The notes under the pieces: model-generated | Told to the model about the DNA's origin: nothing | What the model saw: the letters and a program-made list of their open reading frames with translations, nothing else | Database searches by the model: none | Shown here: in pieces, positions 1-5,239 of the stretch | Numbering within the stretch: position 1 is the first letter of the stretch | Layout of the letters: each line of letters starts with the position of its first letter | Position numbers and translations under genes: made by a program | Assembly (NCBI GenBank): GCA_013043945.1 | Contig: JABEUW010000190.1 | Location: 1 to 5,752, forward strand | Direction of reading: 5' to 3' | DNA length: 5,752 nucleotides | From: Vulcanimicrobiota bacterium | GTDB taxonomy: Bacteria > Vulcanimicrobiota > Vulcanimicrobiia > Vulcanimicrobiales > Vulcanimicrobiaceae

Positions 1-1
1 G

Positions 2-922
2 ACACCGCCGCCTATCGTCGCGGCCTCCACAAAAGTGCTGGTGCCCGGGAAGGGCTATTACGATTATTTTACCGCCGACGGCGCGCGCCGACGCATCTAT
101 GCAGCGCACTCCGGGGCGCGCGAGTTGGTCGTCATCGATGCCGATAGCAGGCGCGTGTTGCGAACGGTGCGCGTCGGTCCCTTGCACGGTGTGGCGGTCA
201 ACCCAAGCAACGGGCACGTATTTACGGGCAACGGCACCGATACAAGCGTGAGCGAGGTCGATCCCGTCGGCGGGCGCGTTCTGCGCACGGTGAAGGTTGG
301 CGGACCGGTCGACGCGATCGCCTACGACCCGGCGACGAAGCATATTTACGCCGATGAAGACGACGGCTCGCACCTGTACGTCATCGATGCATCTTCGATG
401 AGGTTGCTCAAAACGTTGACGCTCCCGGCGAAGAAGCTCGAATATCTTGCGGTAAATCCGCGCACCCATACGCTCTATCAGAATCTCACCGATCGCCGTG
501 CGATTGCGGCGATCGATTCGACGACGTTGAAGGTGAAGCGCATCATGCCGACGCCGTTGCTGAAAGGCAACCATCCGTTGATTTTCGATGCCGCCGACAA
601 CGCGATCATCGACGTCGGCGAAAACGGCAAACTCGGCGTCTATTCGACGAGCGGAACCTTACTGCACGAGGCAAACTTCCCCGGCGGGGTCGACCAGTGC
701 AGCTATAGTGCGCGCCGTCGCCTGCTCGCCTGTTTCGGAACCTCGCTGACGCTCTTCTCGATCCGTGCCGGCGGTACGCCCGAGCTGATCGGGCAGAGGA
801 AGATCGCGCGCGGCATGCACACCGGCACGATCGATCCCAAGAGCGGCGATATCTGGGTCGGCTGGCCCGAAGGCGATCGCTCCTACGTCGAGGCCTTTAC
901 GCTCGCTCCGAAGCGGCGATAG
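2..922 (+). CDS. YVTN-type beta-propeller protein, 5'-truncated
   Basis: The reading frame is open from base 2 to a TAG at 920-922, so the start lies outside the window. A GTG at 35 is in frame but is probably internal: the codons before it read as a proline-rich linker (TPPPIVAAST), typical of the stretch between a signal peptide and a propeller. Numbering from the GTG, about six repeats of roughly 40 residues are visible. They are anchored by HGVAVNPSNGHVF (51-63), VDAIAYDPATKHIY (92-105), LEYLAVNPRTHTLY (135-148), HPLIFDAADNAII (180-192), VDQCSYSARRRLL (219-231) and MHTGTIDPKSGDIWVGW (261-277). The first repeats also carry the VLRTVRVG / VLRTVKVGG strand typical of YVTN repeats. Such propellers are usually periplasmic or surface scaffolds for binding, not enzymes; no catalytic motif is seen. 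Export is inferred, since the N-terminus is missing. The fold is fairly certain, the ligand unknown. Confidence 0.85.
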   Translation, partial: TPPPIVAASTKVLVPGKGYYDYFTADGARRRIYAAHSGARELVVIDADSRRVLRTVRVGPLHGVAVNPSNGHVFTGNGTDTSVSEVDPVGGRVLRTVKVGGPVDAIAYDPATKHIYADEDDGSHLYVIDASSMRLLKTLTLPAKKLEYLAVNPRTHTLYQNLTDRRAIAAIDSTTLKVKRIMPTPLLKGNHPLIFDAADNAIIDVGENGKLGVYSTSGTLLHEANFPGGVDQCSYSARRRLLACFGTSLTLFSIRAGGTPELIGQRKIARGMHTGTIDPKSGDIWVGWPEGDRSYVEAFTLAPKRR

Positions 923-924
923 GC

Positions 925-1185
925 GTGGCCGCTCATCGCCACCAGACTTCGCTGCGGGGCGTCCGGGCGACCCCGAAGCCCAAGCCCGAGGGTTACCCGA
1001 GCTACGGGCCGATGAACCGCCGCTACGTGGGTATGCCCGGGCACATCCACGAGGTCGTCGAGATCGAGGGCAAGCGGCTGGCAAAGGTCGGCTTCGACGA
1101 CCGCAAGATCGTCTATTATTTGCTGGACGACCTGGAGCTTGACGAGAGCGCGCAGCGCGGAACCTTCCACGACCGGGAGGGCTAA
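925..1185 (+). CDS. small basic protein, possible SH3/OB-like barrel, unknown function
   Basis: An 86-residue frame starts with GTG two bases after the propeller stop and ends with TAA at 1183-1185, so translational coupling is likely. There is no signal peptide or membrane segment. Residues 1-29 are basic and rich in proline and glycine (RATPKPKPEGYPSYGP) and look disordered. From residue 30 (MNRRYVGMPGHIHEVVEI) alternating hydrophobic strands suggest a small beta-barrel, followed by an acidic tail (LLDDLELDE). An ATG at 1012 is an alternative start that would give only this compact domain, but no good ribosome site precedes it, and the codons between 925 and 1011 keep the G/C-ending bias of a coding region. 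The pattern PG-x(3)-EVVEI-x(5)-AKVGF recalls HypC/HupF-type chaperones and KOW/SH3 barrels. The N-terminal Met-Cys of true HypC is absent, so no function is assigned. Confidence 0.65.
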   Translation: MAAHRHQTSLRGVRATPKPKPEGYPSYGPMNRRYVGMPGHIHEVVEIEGKRLAKVGFDDRKIVYYLLDDLELDESAQRGTFHDREG

Positions 1186-1186
1186 G

Positions 1187-1199
1187 GCGCCGCTGGCGC
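1187..1199 (+). other. short GC hairpin after the small gene
   Basis: GCGCC and GGCGC are perfect 5-base complements around the loop GCT, one base after the TAA stop. A second smaller hairpin (GCCG, loop GGCT, CGGC) follows at 1206-1217. Neither is followed by a T-run, so a factor-independent terminator is not supported. They may mark processing between the mRNA and the tRNA that starts at 1226. Confidence 0.3.
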
Positions 1200-1225
1200 A
1201 GAATAGCCGGGCTCGGCCTTCACGT

Positions 1226-1301
1226 GCCGACGTAGCTCAGTTGGTAGAGCAGCTGTTTCGTAAACAGCAGGTCAGCGGTTCGAGTCCGCTCGTCGGCTCC
1301 A
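1226..1301 (+). tRNA. tRNA-Thr, anticodon CGU
   Basis: The full cloverleaf can be drawn by eye. Acceptor stem GCCGACG (1226-1232) pairs with CGTCGGC (1291-1297). The D arm is GCTC / GAGC (1235-1238, 1247-1250) around AGTTGGTA. The anticodon stem is GCTGT / ACAGC (1252-1256, 1264-1268) around the loop TTCGTAA, giving anticodon CGU (1259-1261), which reads the threonine codon ACG. The variable loop is AGGTC. The T arm is AGCGG / CCGCT (1274-1278, 1286-1290) around TTCGAGT. The discriminator is T1298 and the CCA end is encoded at 1299-1301. All stems are fully paired, so it should be functional. It lies 40 bases after the upstream gene with no clear promoter of its own, so it may be processed from a longer transcript. 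No T-run terminator follows. Confidence 0.97.
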
Positions 1302-1368
1302 GAAAAAGCCCGGCCACCGGCGTTCATCTCCCGGAAATCGACGGTCGCTGGTTGAAGATATCCACGAC

Positions 1369-1761
1369 ATGAAACAAAGACTTTCGAAAACCGCACTCAT
1401 CGCGTTACTCGTGGTGGTGATGCCCGTCATGGCGCTCGCTGGCGGCGGCTGCGATGCGGCGTTTGGGAGCGATGCGCCTGCGATTATCAAGGTGCAATCG
1501 AGTTGGGGCCCTGCAGAACGAGCGATGGCAGCCGGGCATTATGCGCGGGCACTCCGGGAACTCCACGCAACGATGCCGGCGCTTCGTTCGATTCGAAAAC
1601 CATTCATGCGTCGTTGCGTCGCGGGCGGCGCGGGAATCCGTATCGCAGCGGCGATGGCCGGGCTCGACTACATACAAGCGCACTCCGGTGATCTCGTCGG
1701 CGCGAAGAAGGCCGCCCATCACGCGTGGATCGCTTTCCCGATGGCGGATAACTGCCCGTAA
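1369..1761 (+). CDS. small exported alpha-helical protein, unknown function
   Basis: This 130-residue protein begins with a clear signal peptide: a basic N-region (MKQRLSK), a hydrophobic core (about residues 8-22) and a likely signal peptidase I site after MALA (residue 24). Cys28 follows GGG and does not form a lipobox. The mature part has helix-pair character. AERAMAAGHYARALREL (49-65) and GDLVGAKKAAHHAWIAF (107-123) look like the first helices of TPR-like units, with the segment at 86-104 also helical, but the repeats are too few and degenerate to call TPR. Cys28, Cys83 and Cys129 could form a disulfide in the envelope. The ribosome site is weak (GAAG at 1354-1357). The same frame stays open for 33 codons after the TAA, so the protein could be a shortened form of a longer ancestor. 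No family was recognised. Confidence 0.7.
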   Translation: MKQRLSKTALIALLVVVMPVMALAGGGCDAAFGSDAPAIIKVQSSWGPAERAMAAGHYARALRELHATMPALRSIRKPFMRRCVAGGAGIRIAAAMAGLDYIQAHSGDLVGAKKAAHHAWIAFPMADNCP

Positions 1762-1772
1762 TATTGCAATGC

Positions 1773-1789
1773 GATGCTGATCGAGCATC
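1773..1789 (+). other. inverted repeat 12 bases after the stop of the small exported protein
   Basis: GATGCT (1773-1778) and AGCATC (1784-1789) are exact complements around the loop GATCG. The position suits an mRNA 3' end, but no T-run follows, so it may only be a weak or factor-assisted terminator, or chance. It also lies inside the open frame that continues after the TAA, which makes a terminator role less certain. Confidence 0.3.
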
Positions 1790-2014
1790 CTGAACGACAT
1801 CGTGGCGGGATCATGGATCGCTCCACGAAACCCGTAGTCGCCGACATTTTCAATACAAAATGAGGTCGTTGACGCCAGTCGATGACGTTGGACCAGGTTC
1901 TCTTCCTGTGCGTGCCATTCGAACTTGTCACATGCAAAAGCCGCCTTTTATGCTCTGCGGAACCGGCCCAGCGTTAGCATCGGATGGAACGGCGTATGAA
2001 TTTGAGCCTCCGTT

Positions 2015-2024
2015 CCCGCGCGGG
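2015..2024. other. 10-base perfect palindrome CCCGCGCGGG
   Basis: CCCGCGCGGG equals its own reverse complement. It lies about 85 bases before the serine hydrolase start and is followed closely by GGGCGGCCC and GCGGCGGCC. The site suits a dimeric regulator or a short structure in a 5' leader. No promoter elements were seen that would place it relative to a transcription start, so an operator role is conjecture. Confidence 0.25.
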
Positions 2025-2099
2025 CGGCCCTAATGAGCGGCGGCCAACGAAACATTTGCTGCTGACTGGCGTAAGTTAAGAAATGACCGCTTCGCCAAC

Positions 2100-2104
2100 G
2101 AGGA
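2100..2104 (+). promoter_or_regulatory. ribosome binding site of the serine hydrolase gene
   Basis: GAGGA lies four bases before the first of two tandem ATG codons (2109) and seven before the second (2112). The second spacing is the more usual, so translation may start at 2112; the difference is a single residue. Of the ribosome sites in the window this is the closest to consensus. Confidence 0.65.
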
Positions 2105-2108
2105 ACCC

Positions 2109-3503
2109 ATGATGCGCACTCGCTTCTTTCTTACTATGGCACTAGCTTTGGCTATGGCTTCTAGACTCGTAGCCGCTTCGCAGGCGCCGCTCCCCGCTAA
2201 TGCTCATACTGTCGCCGCGCGCCTGAACGTAGCGATTTCCAAGCTTGCAGGCACCGCCACCGGCCAATCCCCGTCGCTTGCAGTAGCGATCGCCGAAAAT
2301 GGACGGCTCATCTACGACCGTGGCTTTGGCAAAGCGAAGCCAAACACACGGTTTCGTATTGCCTCGATTACGAAGATGTTCACTGCGGTTTCGATTTTAC
2401 AACTTGTAGAACAGCACCGCGTTGCGTTGGCTGCCTCCGTCGCTACCTATCTCCCATCTGTCCCGTATGCTCGCAAGATCACCGTTCGGGAGTTGCTGCA
2501 GCACACATCGGGCCTCTGGAACTACGTTAATGCGGCCTTTGTCGATGGCGCCGTCAGGAAACCGACGACGCCCGCTGCGATTCTTGCTTTGGCTGCATCA
2601 CATCCACTCGGCTTTGCTCCCGGCACGAAGTACGCATACAGCAATACCGGGTACGTCGTTCTTGGGCTTATCGTGGAGCACGTCACCGGTCAATCGCTCT
2701 CGACCTACGAGCAGCAGCATATTTTCGCCCCGGCCGGAATGCACGATACAACCTTTGGCCGCGCCGCACCAAACGCTACGATGGCTGTCGGGTACATGAC
2801 TCCTCATGGGCCGAGGGCAACCGCGTACGATCCGTCATGGTTGTTCGCTGACGGCGACATCGTCTCGACGGCCGCCGACGTGGCGCGATTCGACATCGCG
2901 CTTCTTGGCGGAAAACTGATTTCGCCGCAGACCTTTGCCCTGATGCAACAGAACCCGGTCGAAACGCACGATGCCAGCGGCAGCTATGGTCTTGGCGTTC
3001 AGATCAGCAGCCCGTTAGGCTACAGGTTCGTCGGGCATCACGGTGGTGTTCCCGGCTACGCGACCGATAACGAGATGGTGCCGAGCCATGGCCTTGCGAT
3101 CGTGGTTCTCAGCAACTCGTTCGACTTTATCACCGGTCGTGTAAATCGCGTCGTCCTACGGACGCTCCTTCCGGTATCACCCGTGGCGGCGATCCGCGAA
3201 GATCCAGCAATTACGGCGCGATTCCGCTTGACGCTCCTCTCACTCTTAGAAGGGGAAATGGACCGTTCCAAGTTTACACCTAAAGTCGATGCTGCACTTA
3301 CTCCCGACGTCCTCAAGCAGACCGTTATCGCGTTAAAACCGCTGGGCGCCGTCACGTCGGTGAAATATCGCTCGATGCGAAAAATGCGTCATGGGAATGC
3401 GTATTACTACGACGTTACGTTTGCAGATGGAAGAACGATGACATGGGAGTTCGCTCTCACCGCTCGTGGGAAAATCGCTGCAATCGGCAGCACCGGTGGT
3501 TAG
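2109..3503 (+). CDS. exported serine hydrolase, beta-lactamase / class C PBP family (S12-like)
   Basis: This 464-residue protein has a signal peptide (MMRTRFF, then a hydrophobic core to about residue 22, cleavage near residues 23-26), so it acts in the envelope. The serine beta-lactamase-like domain covers about 55-355 and has its three active-site motifs: SxxK as Ser86-Ile-Thr-Lys89, in the usual IASITKMFTA setting; YxN as Tyr177-Ser178-Asn179 after GFAPGTKYA; and HxG as His310-His311-Gly312 in GHHGGVPGY. RELLQHTSGL (127-136) is also typical. Members include D-amino-acid peptidases, carboxypeptidases, esterases and beta-lactamases, and the substrate cannot be told from sequence. The last 100 or so residues form an extra alpha/beta domain (DVTFADGRTMTWEFALT at 435-451), as in many single-gene members. 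The gene stands alone and its stop overlaps that of the convergent gene. Codons end in A/T more often than in the genes before the tRNA. Confidence 0.93.
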   Translation: MMRTRFFLTMALALAMASRLVAASQAPLPANAHTVAARLNVAISKLAGTATGQSPSLAVAIAENGRLIYDRGFGKAKPNTRFRIASITKMFTAVSILQLVEQHRVALAASVATYLPSVPYARKITVRELLQHTSGLWNYVNAAFVDGAVRKPTTPAAILALAASHPLGFAPGTKYAYSNTGYVVLGLIVEHVTGQSLSTYEQQHIFAPAGMHDTTFGRAAPNATMAVGYMTPHGPRATAYDPSWLFADGDIVSTAADVARFDIALLGGKLISPQTFALMQQNPVETHDASGSYGLGVQISSPLGYRFVGHHGGVPGYATDNEMVPSHGLAIVVLSNSFDFITGRVNRVVLRTLLPVSPVAAIREDPAITARFRLTLLSLLEGEMDRSKFTPKVDAALTPDVLKQTVIALKPLGAVTSVKYRSMRKMRHGNAYYYDVTFADGRTMTWEFALTARGKIAAIGSTGG

Positions 3504-4201
3504 CCGCGAGTTCGGTGATTTTCCGTTGCCTTGGGTAGGTTCGTGGGTTGCTTGTCCGCACGAAAGGCTTGAGGTGGCGGGCTGCCGGGCGGTGGCCCGG
3601 TATTGACGGGAAATTGGTCGATGTCGGGACTCTCCACGACCTCAAGAATATTGAGGTAATGCGCCCGGAGATCGATGCCTATTCCCGTCCTAGGAGCGGT
3701 CGCGATGCTGTGCCCCACGACCTGTGCCGCGCTTTCTTCATTGAGTTGGAAAGTGCGGCAACCGTCGAACAGTTGAAATTCGTAGTGGCTTCCGAGGCGC
3801 GCATTGCCATGGATCGTCGTCTTCATCGATGAGCCGGTGAGGAAAAGTTCGTACGGAGCGGCAATGACAAATGCCGCAACGACCGATGCGTGAACGCCCA
3901 ACGGGACGGGCATGCTCCGCAGGCAGCGGACGGTGGCAACGCTAAGCGAAGCCCTTCCGCCCACGCCAAGGCGCACCGACCTGTATGTAATAGATCCATT
4001 TCGGCCCCCGAACAGCGGAAAGTCGATTCGTCCGCCGCCCGCGTAGATTACCTGCACCGACGGTTGGGAGACGCAGGCCGCAGCGCCTCGTTGCGCGCGA
4101 TTACGCGCTGCATCGACCCCGCCGCACGTCAGCACCGCCAGCAGCGTAACCGCAATGGTCGCCGCCGTGCGCCAACGGGGGCGATAGATTGATCCGTTCA
4201 T
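3500..4201 (-). CDS. exported protein of unknown function with proline-rich tail
   Basis: This 233-residue protein begins with a typical signal peptide: basic start (MNGSIYRPRWR), hydrophobic core (about 12-25) and probable cleavage after VDA (residue 31). Cys26 lies in a poor lipobox context (VLTC), so a lipoprotein is unlikely. Mature cysteines are Cys43, Cys93 and Cys148. The body (about 45-190) looks beta-rich, with strands such as SVQVIYAGGGRIDFPLF and HYEFQLFDGCRTFQL. The C-terminus after about 195 is low in order and proline-rich (GPPPGSPPP), then basic. The ATG is the first possible start in frame, but no good ribosome site precedes it. The TAA overlaps the TAG of the convergent serine hydrolase gene. 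No family or enzymatic motif was recognised. The same-strand protease gene lies 182 bases upstream, so an operon is possible but not shown. Confidence 0.7.
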   Translation of the reverse strand: MNGSIYRPRWRTAATIAVTLLAVLTCGGVDAARNRAQRGAAACVSQPSVQVIYAGGGRIDFPLFGGRNGSITYRSVRLGVGGRASLSVATVRCLRSMPVPLGVHASVVAAFVIAAPYELFLTGSSMKTTIHGNARLGSHYEFQLFDGCRTFQLNEESAAQVVGHSIATAPRTGIGIDLRAHYLNILEVVESPDIDQFPVNTGPPPGSPPPQAFRADKQPTNLPKATENHRTRG

Positions 4202-4255
4202 TGCATTTGAAGCATTCGCGCTGAGGGACGCAATACCGTTTCATTCGGAGAGGAT

Positions 4256-4294
4256 GCCGGCGGCCGGCCCGTCGTCGGGCGAGCGATGCGCTCG
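4256..4294. other. cluster of four adjoining palindromes / hairpins
   Basis: GCCGGC (4256-4261) and the 8-base palindrome GGCCGGCC (4262-4269) abut each other. They run into a hairpin with 5-base stem GCCCG / CGGGC and loop TCGT (4267-4280). A second hairpin with 6-base stem CGAGCG / CGCTCG and loop ATG (4280-4294) shares one base with the first. On the plus strand TTCTT follows. For the minus-strand protease transcript this is a structured 3' region about 90 bases after the stop, without a T-run. It could be a factor-dependent terminator, an RNA-stabilising structure or a protein-binding site. Confidence 0.45.
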
Positions 4295-4383
4295 TTCTTG
4301 GTCGGTCCAATTTCCGATACTAGTTGGCTTCGCTACGGTGTGCGTTGCGCGATTGGTTACGTCGAAGGGCGCAGAGGGATGCC

Positions 4384-5052
4384 TTAGGCGCCGCCGAGAT
4401 TGCCCAATGCATGGAGGATGGTGCCGTACCAAAGGTTCGAAGTGCGTTGGTAGATGTAGCCGGTCACGAGTGCAAGCGGAAGAGCGGAGAGAACTTCGAA
4501 AAGCACGCGCGATAGGGCAACGCGATCCATTAGGAGCAAAAAATGAGAGCACGAAAAGAGAAAGGCAGAGATTAGGGTGCCGAAACGAAAGGATAAAAAA
4601 GTACGCCGTCCAAGCGATGTACTGTTGATCGATGTTTGAATCGCTCCGCGAAAAAGGAACTCTTCGGTGACCGATGCGAGGGCAACGCCGGTCGCTAACC
4701 AAAGGTACCAGAGCACCGAGTGGCTCGCGAACGTGCCCTGCATGTTGGCCGTAAAGAGTGCGATACCAAGCGCGATGAGCCACAACCACCAGAGTCGTCG
4801 AGATGCATCCCAAAGGCTACCGATTGCGAAACGCGGATGCCCGCGACGCCGCTGGATTGCGACGGCCGCTAGAGTGATGAAAAGAATTAAAATAGATTGG
4901 CCGAGTTGAAGCCATGGTGCGTGCGCTTCGAATCGATAGGTGGCGTTCCCAACGACGTTCAGAACAAGAAAAAAGGCATAGAGAGAGATCGCGTCAATCC
5001 ATCCCCCACGATCGACGATATCGGGCGCAATCGATGTTTCCGACGCAAACAT
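4384..5052 (-). CDS. CPBP family intramembrane metalloprotease (Abi/Rce1-like)
   Basis: This 222-residue integral membrane protein has about six to seven hydrophobic segments, at roughly 21-37, 49-66, 88-102, 113-129, 153-173, 183-201 and a short one near 207-220. All the conserved motifs are present: EExxxR as Glu130-Glu131-Phe-Leu-Phe-Arg135 (TEEFLFRG), FxxxH as Phe166-Ser-Cys-Ser-His170, and HxxxN as His214-Ala-Leu-Gly-Asn218. The Glu and His residues are the expected metal-binding or catalytic set, so the enzyme should be active in the cytoplasmic membrane. Relatives cleave prenylated CAAX proteins in eukaryotes; in bacteria they are linked to bacteriocin maturation or self-immunity and to anti-sigma factor or membrane protein processing. 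The ATG at 5052 is the first start after an in-frame TAA. The ribosome site is weak. No small bacteriocin-like gene was found beside it, so the substrate is unknown. Confidence 0.93.
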   Translation of the reverse strand: MFASETSIAPDIVDRGGWIDAISLYAFFLVLNVVGNATYRFEAHAPWLQLGQSILILFITLAAVAIQRRRGHPRFAIGSLWDASRRLWWLWLIALGIALFTANMQGTFASHSVLWYLWLATGVALASVTEEFLFRGAIQTSINSTSLGRRTFLSFRFGTLISAFLFSCSHFLLLMDRVALSRVLFEVLSALPLALVTGYIYQRTSNLWYGTILHALGNLGGA

Positions 5053-5239
5053 GCTCTGAAGGGTTCCATTTTAGATTGCCTTCGCCTCCGAGCGCCGTAA
5101 GGTCGTTCGTCAGTGTGGGTGGCGTATGCTGTCCCGACGCGACGGTTCGATGTTACGGAGAGCTGAGCGTTCGCATGGTGGCGACGTTTGGGATGGGGTT
5201 CGCTGAAGTAAACGCGGGTGAGATGAAGAAGGTGTCGTG
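5053..5239. promoter_or_regulatory. divergent intergenic region between protease gene and right-edge gene
   Basis: These 187 bases separate two genes that start away from each other, so they should hold both promoters. On the minus strand TAAAAT, one mismatch from the -10 consensus, lies near 5067-5072, but no -35 at correct spacing was found. For the plus strand no promoter could be named. Frames crossing this region give no protein-like sequence. Confidence 0.4.
5226..5232 (+). promoter_or_regulatory. ribosome binding site that sets the start of the right-edge gene
   Basis: AAGAAGG lies seven bases before the ATG at 5240 and only four before the in-frame GTG at 5237, so the ATG is preferred. 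An in-frame TGA at 5219-5221 rules out any start further upstream. Confidence 0.6.

Larger units (their letters stand above)
1762..2108. other. 347-base intergenic region without a convincing gene
   Basis: No frame here has both a plausible start and a protein-like translation. The first 99 bases continue the upstream reading frame after its TAA, up to a TGA at 1861-1863. The region contains a 6-base-stem hairpin at 1773-1789, a perfect 10-base palindrome at 2015-2024 and the ribosome site of the next gene at its end. No confident -35/-10 promoter pair was found, although the promoter for the serine hydrolase gene presumably lies here. Confidence 0.6.

Noticed and set aside
659..1084. 141-residue open frame on the minus strand
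   Set aside because: It lies opposite the propeller and small-protein genes, is rich in Arg, Ala, Gly and Ser as expected from the antisense of GC-rich coding DNA, and has no domain or ribosome site.
1278..1301. Possible attachment site: tRNA 3' end repeated downstream
   Set aside because: No copy of GGTTCGAGTCCGCT or a close variant was found in the rest of the window.
1302..1330. Terminator after the tRNA
   Set aside because: Only a 4-base CCGG / CCGG hairpin with a three-base loop is present and there is no T-run after it.
1369..1455. Lipobox in the small exported protein (AGGGC)
   Set aside because: The -3 position is Gly and not Leu or another large hydrophobic residue; a signal peptidase I site after MALA fits better.
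1405..1800. 131-residue minus-strand frame opposite the small exported protein
   Set aside because: The plus strand has a clear signal peptide and the usual composition; the minus-strand translation is His/Arg-rich and ends in a poly-His stretch from a simple sequence.
3548..4192. Two plus-strand frames (94 and 100 residues) opposite the minus-strand exported protein
   Set aside because: Both are Arg/Ala-rich without domain pattern, whereas the minus-strand frame spans the full region and begins with a signal peptide.
4241..4813. 190-residue minus-strand frame overlapping the CPBP gene
   Set aside because: It is a shifted frame of the protease gene, whose own frame has every catalytic motif and membrane segments.
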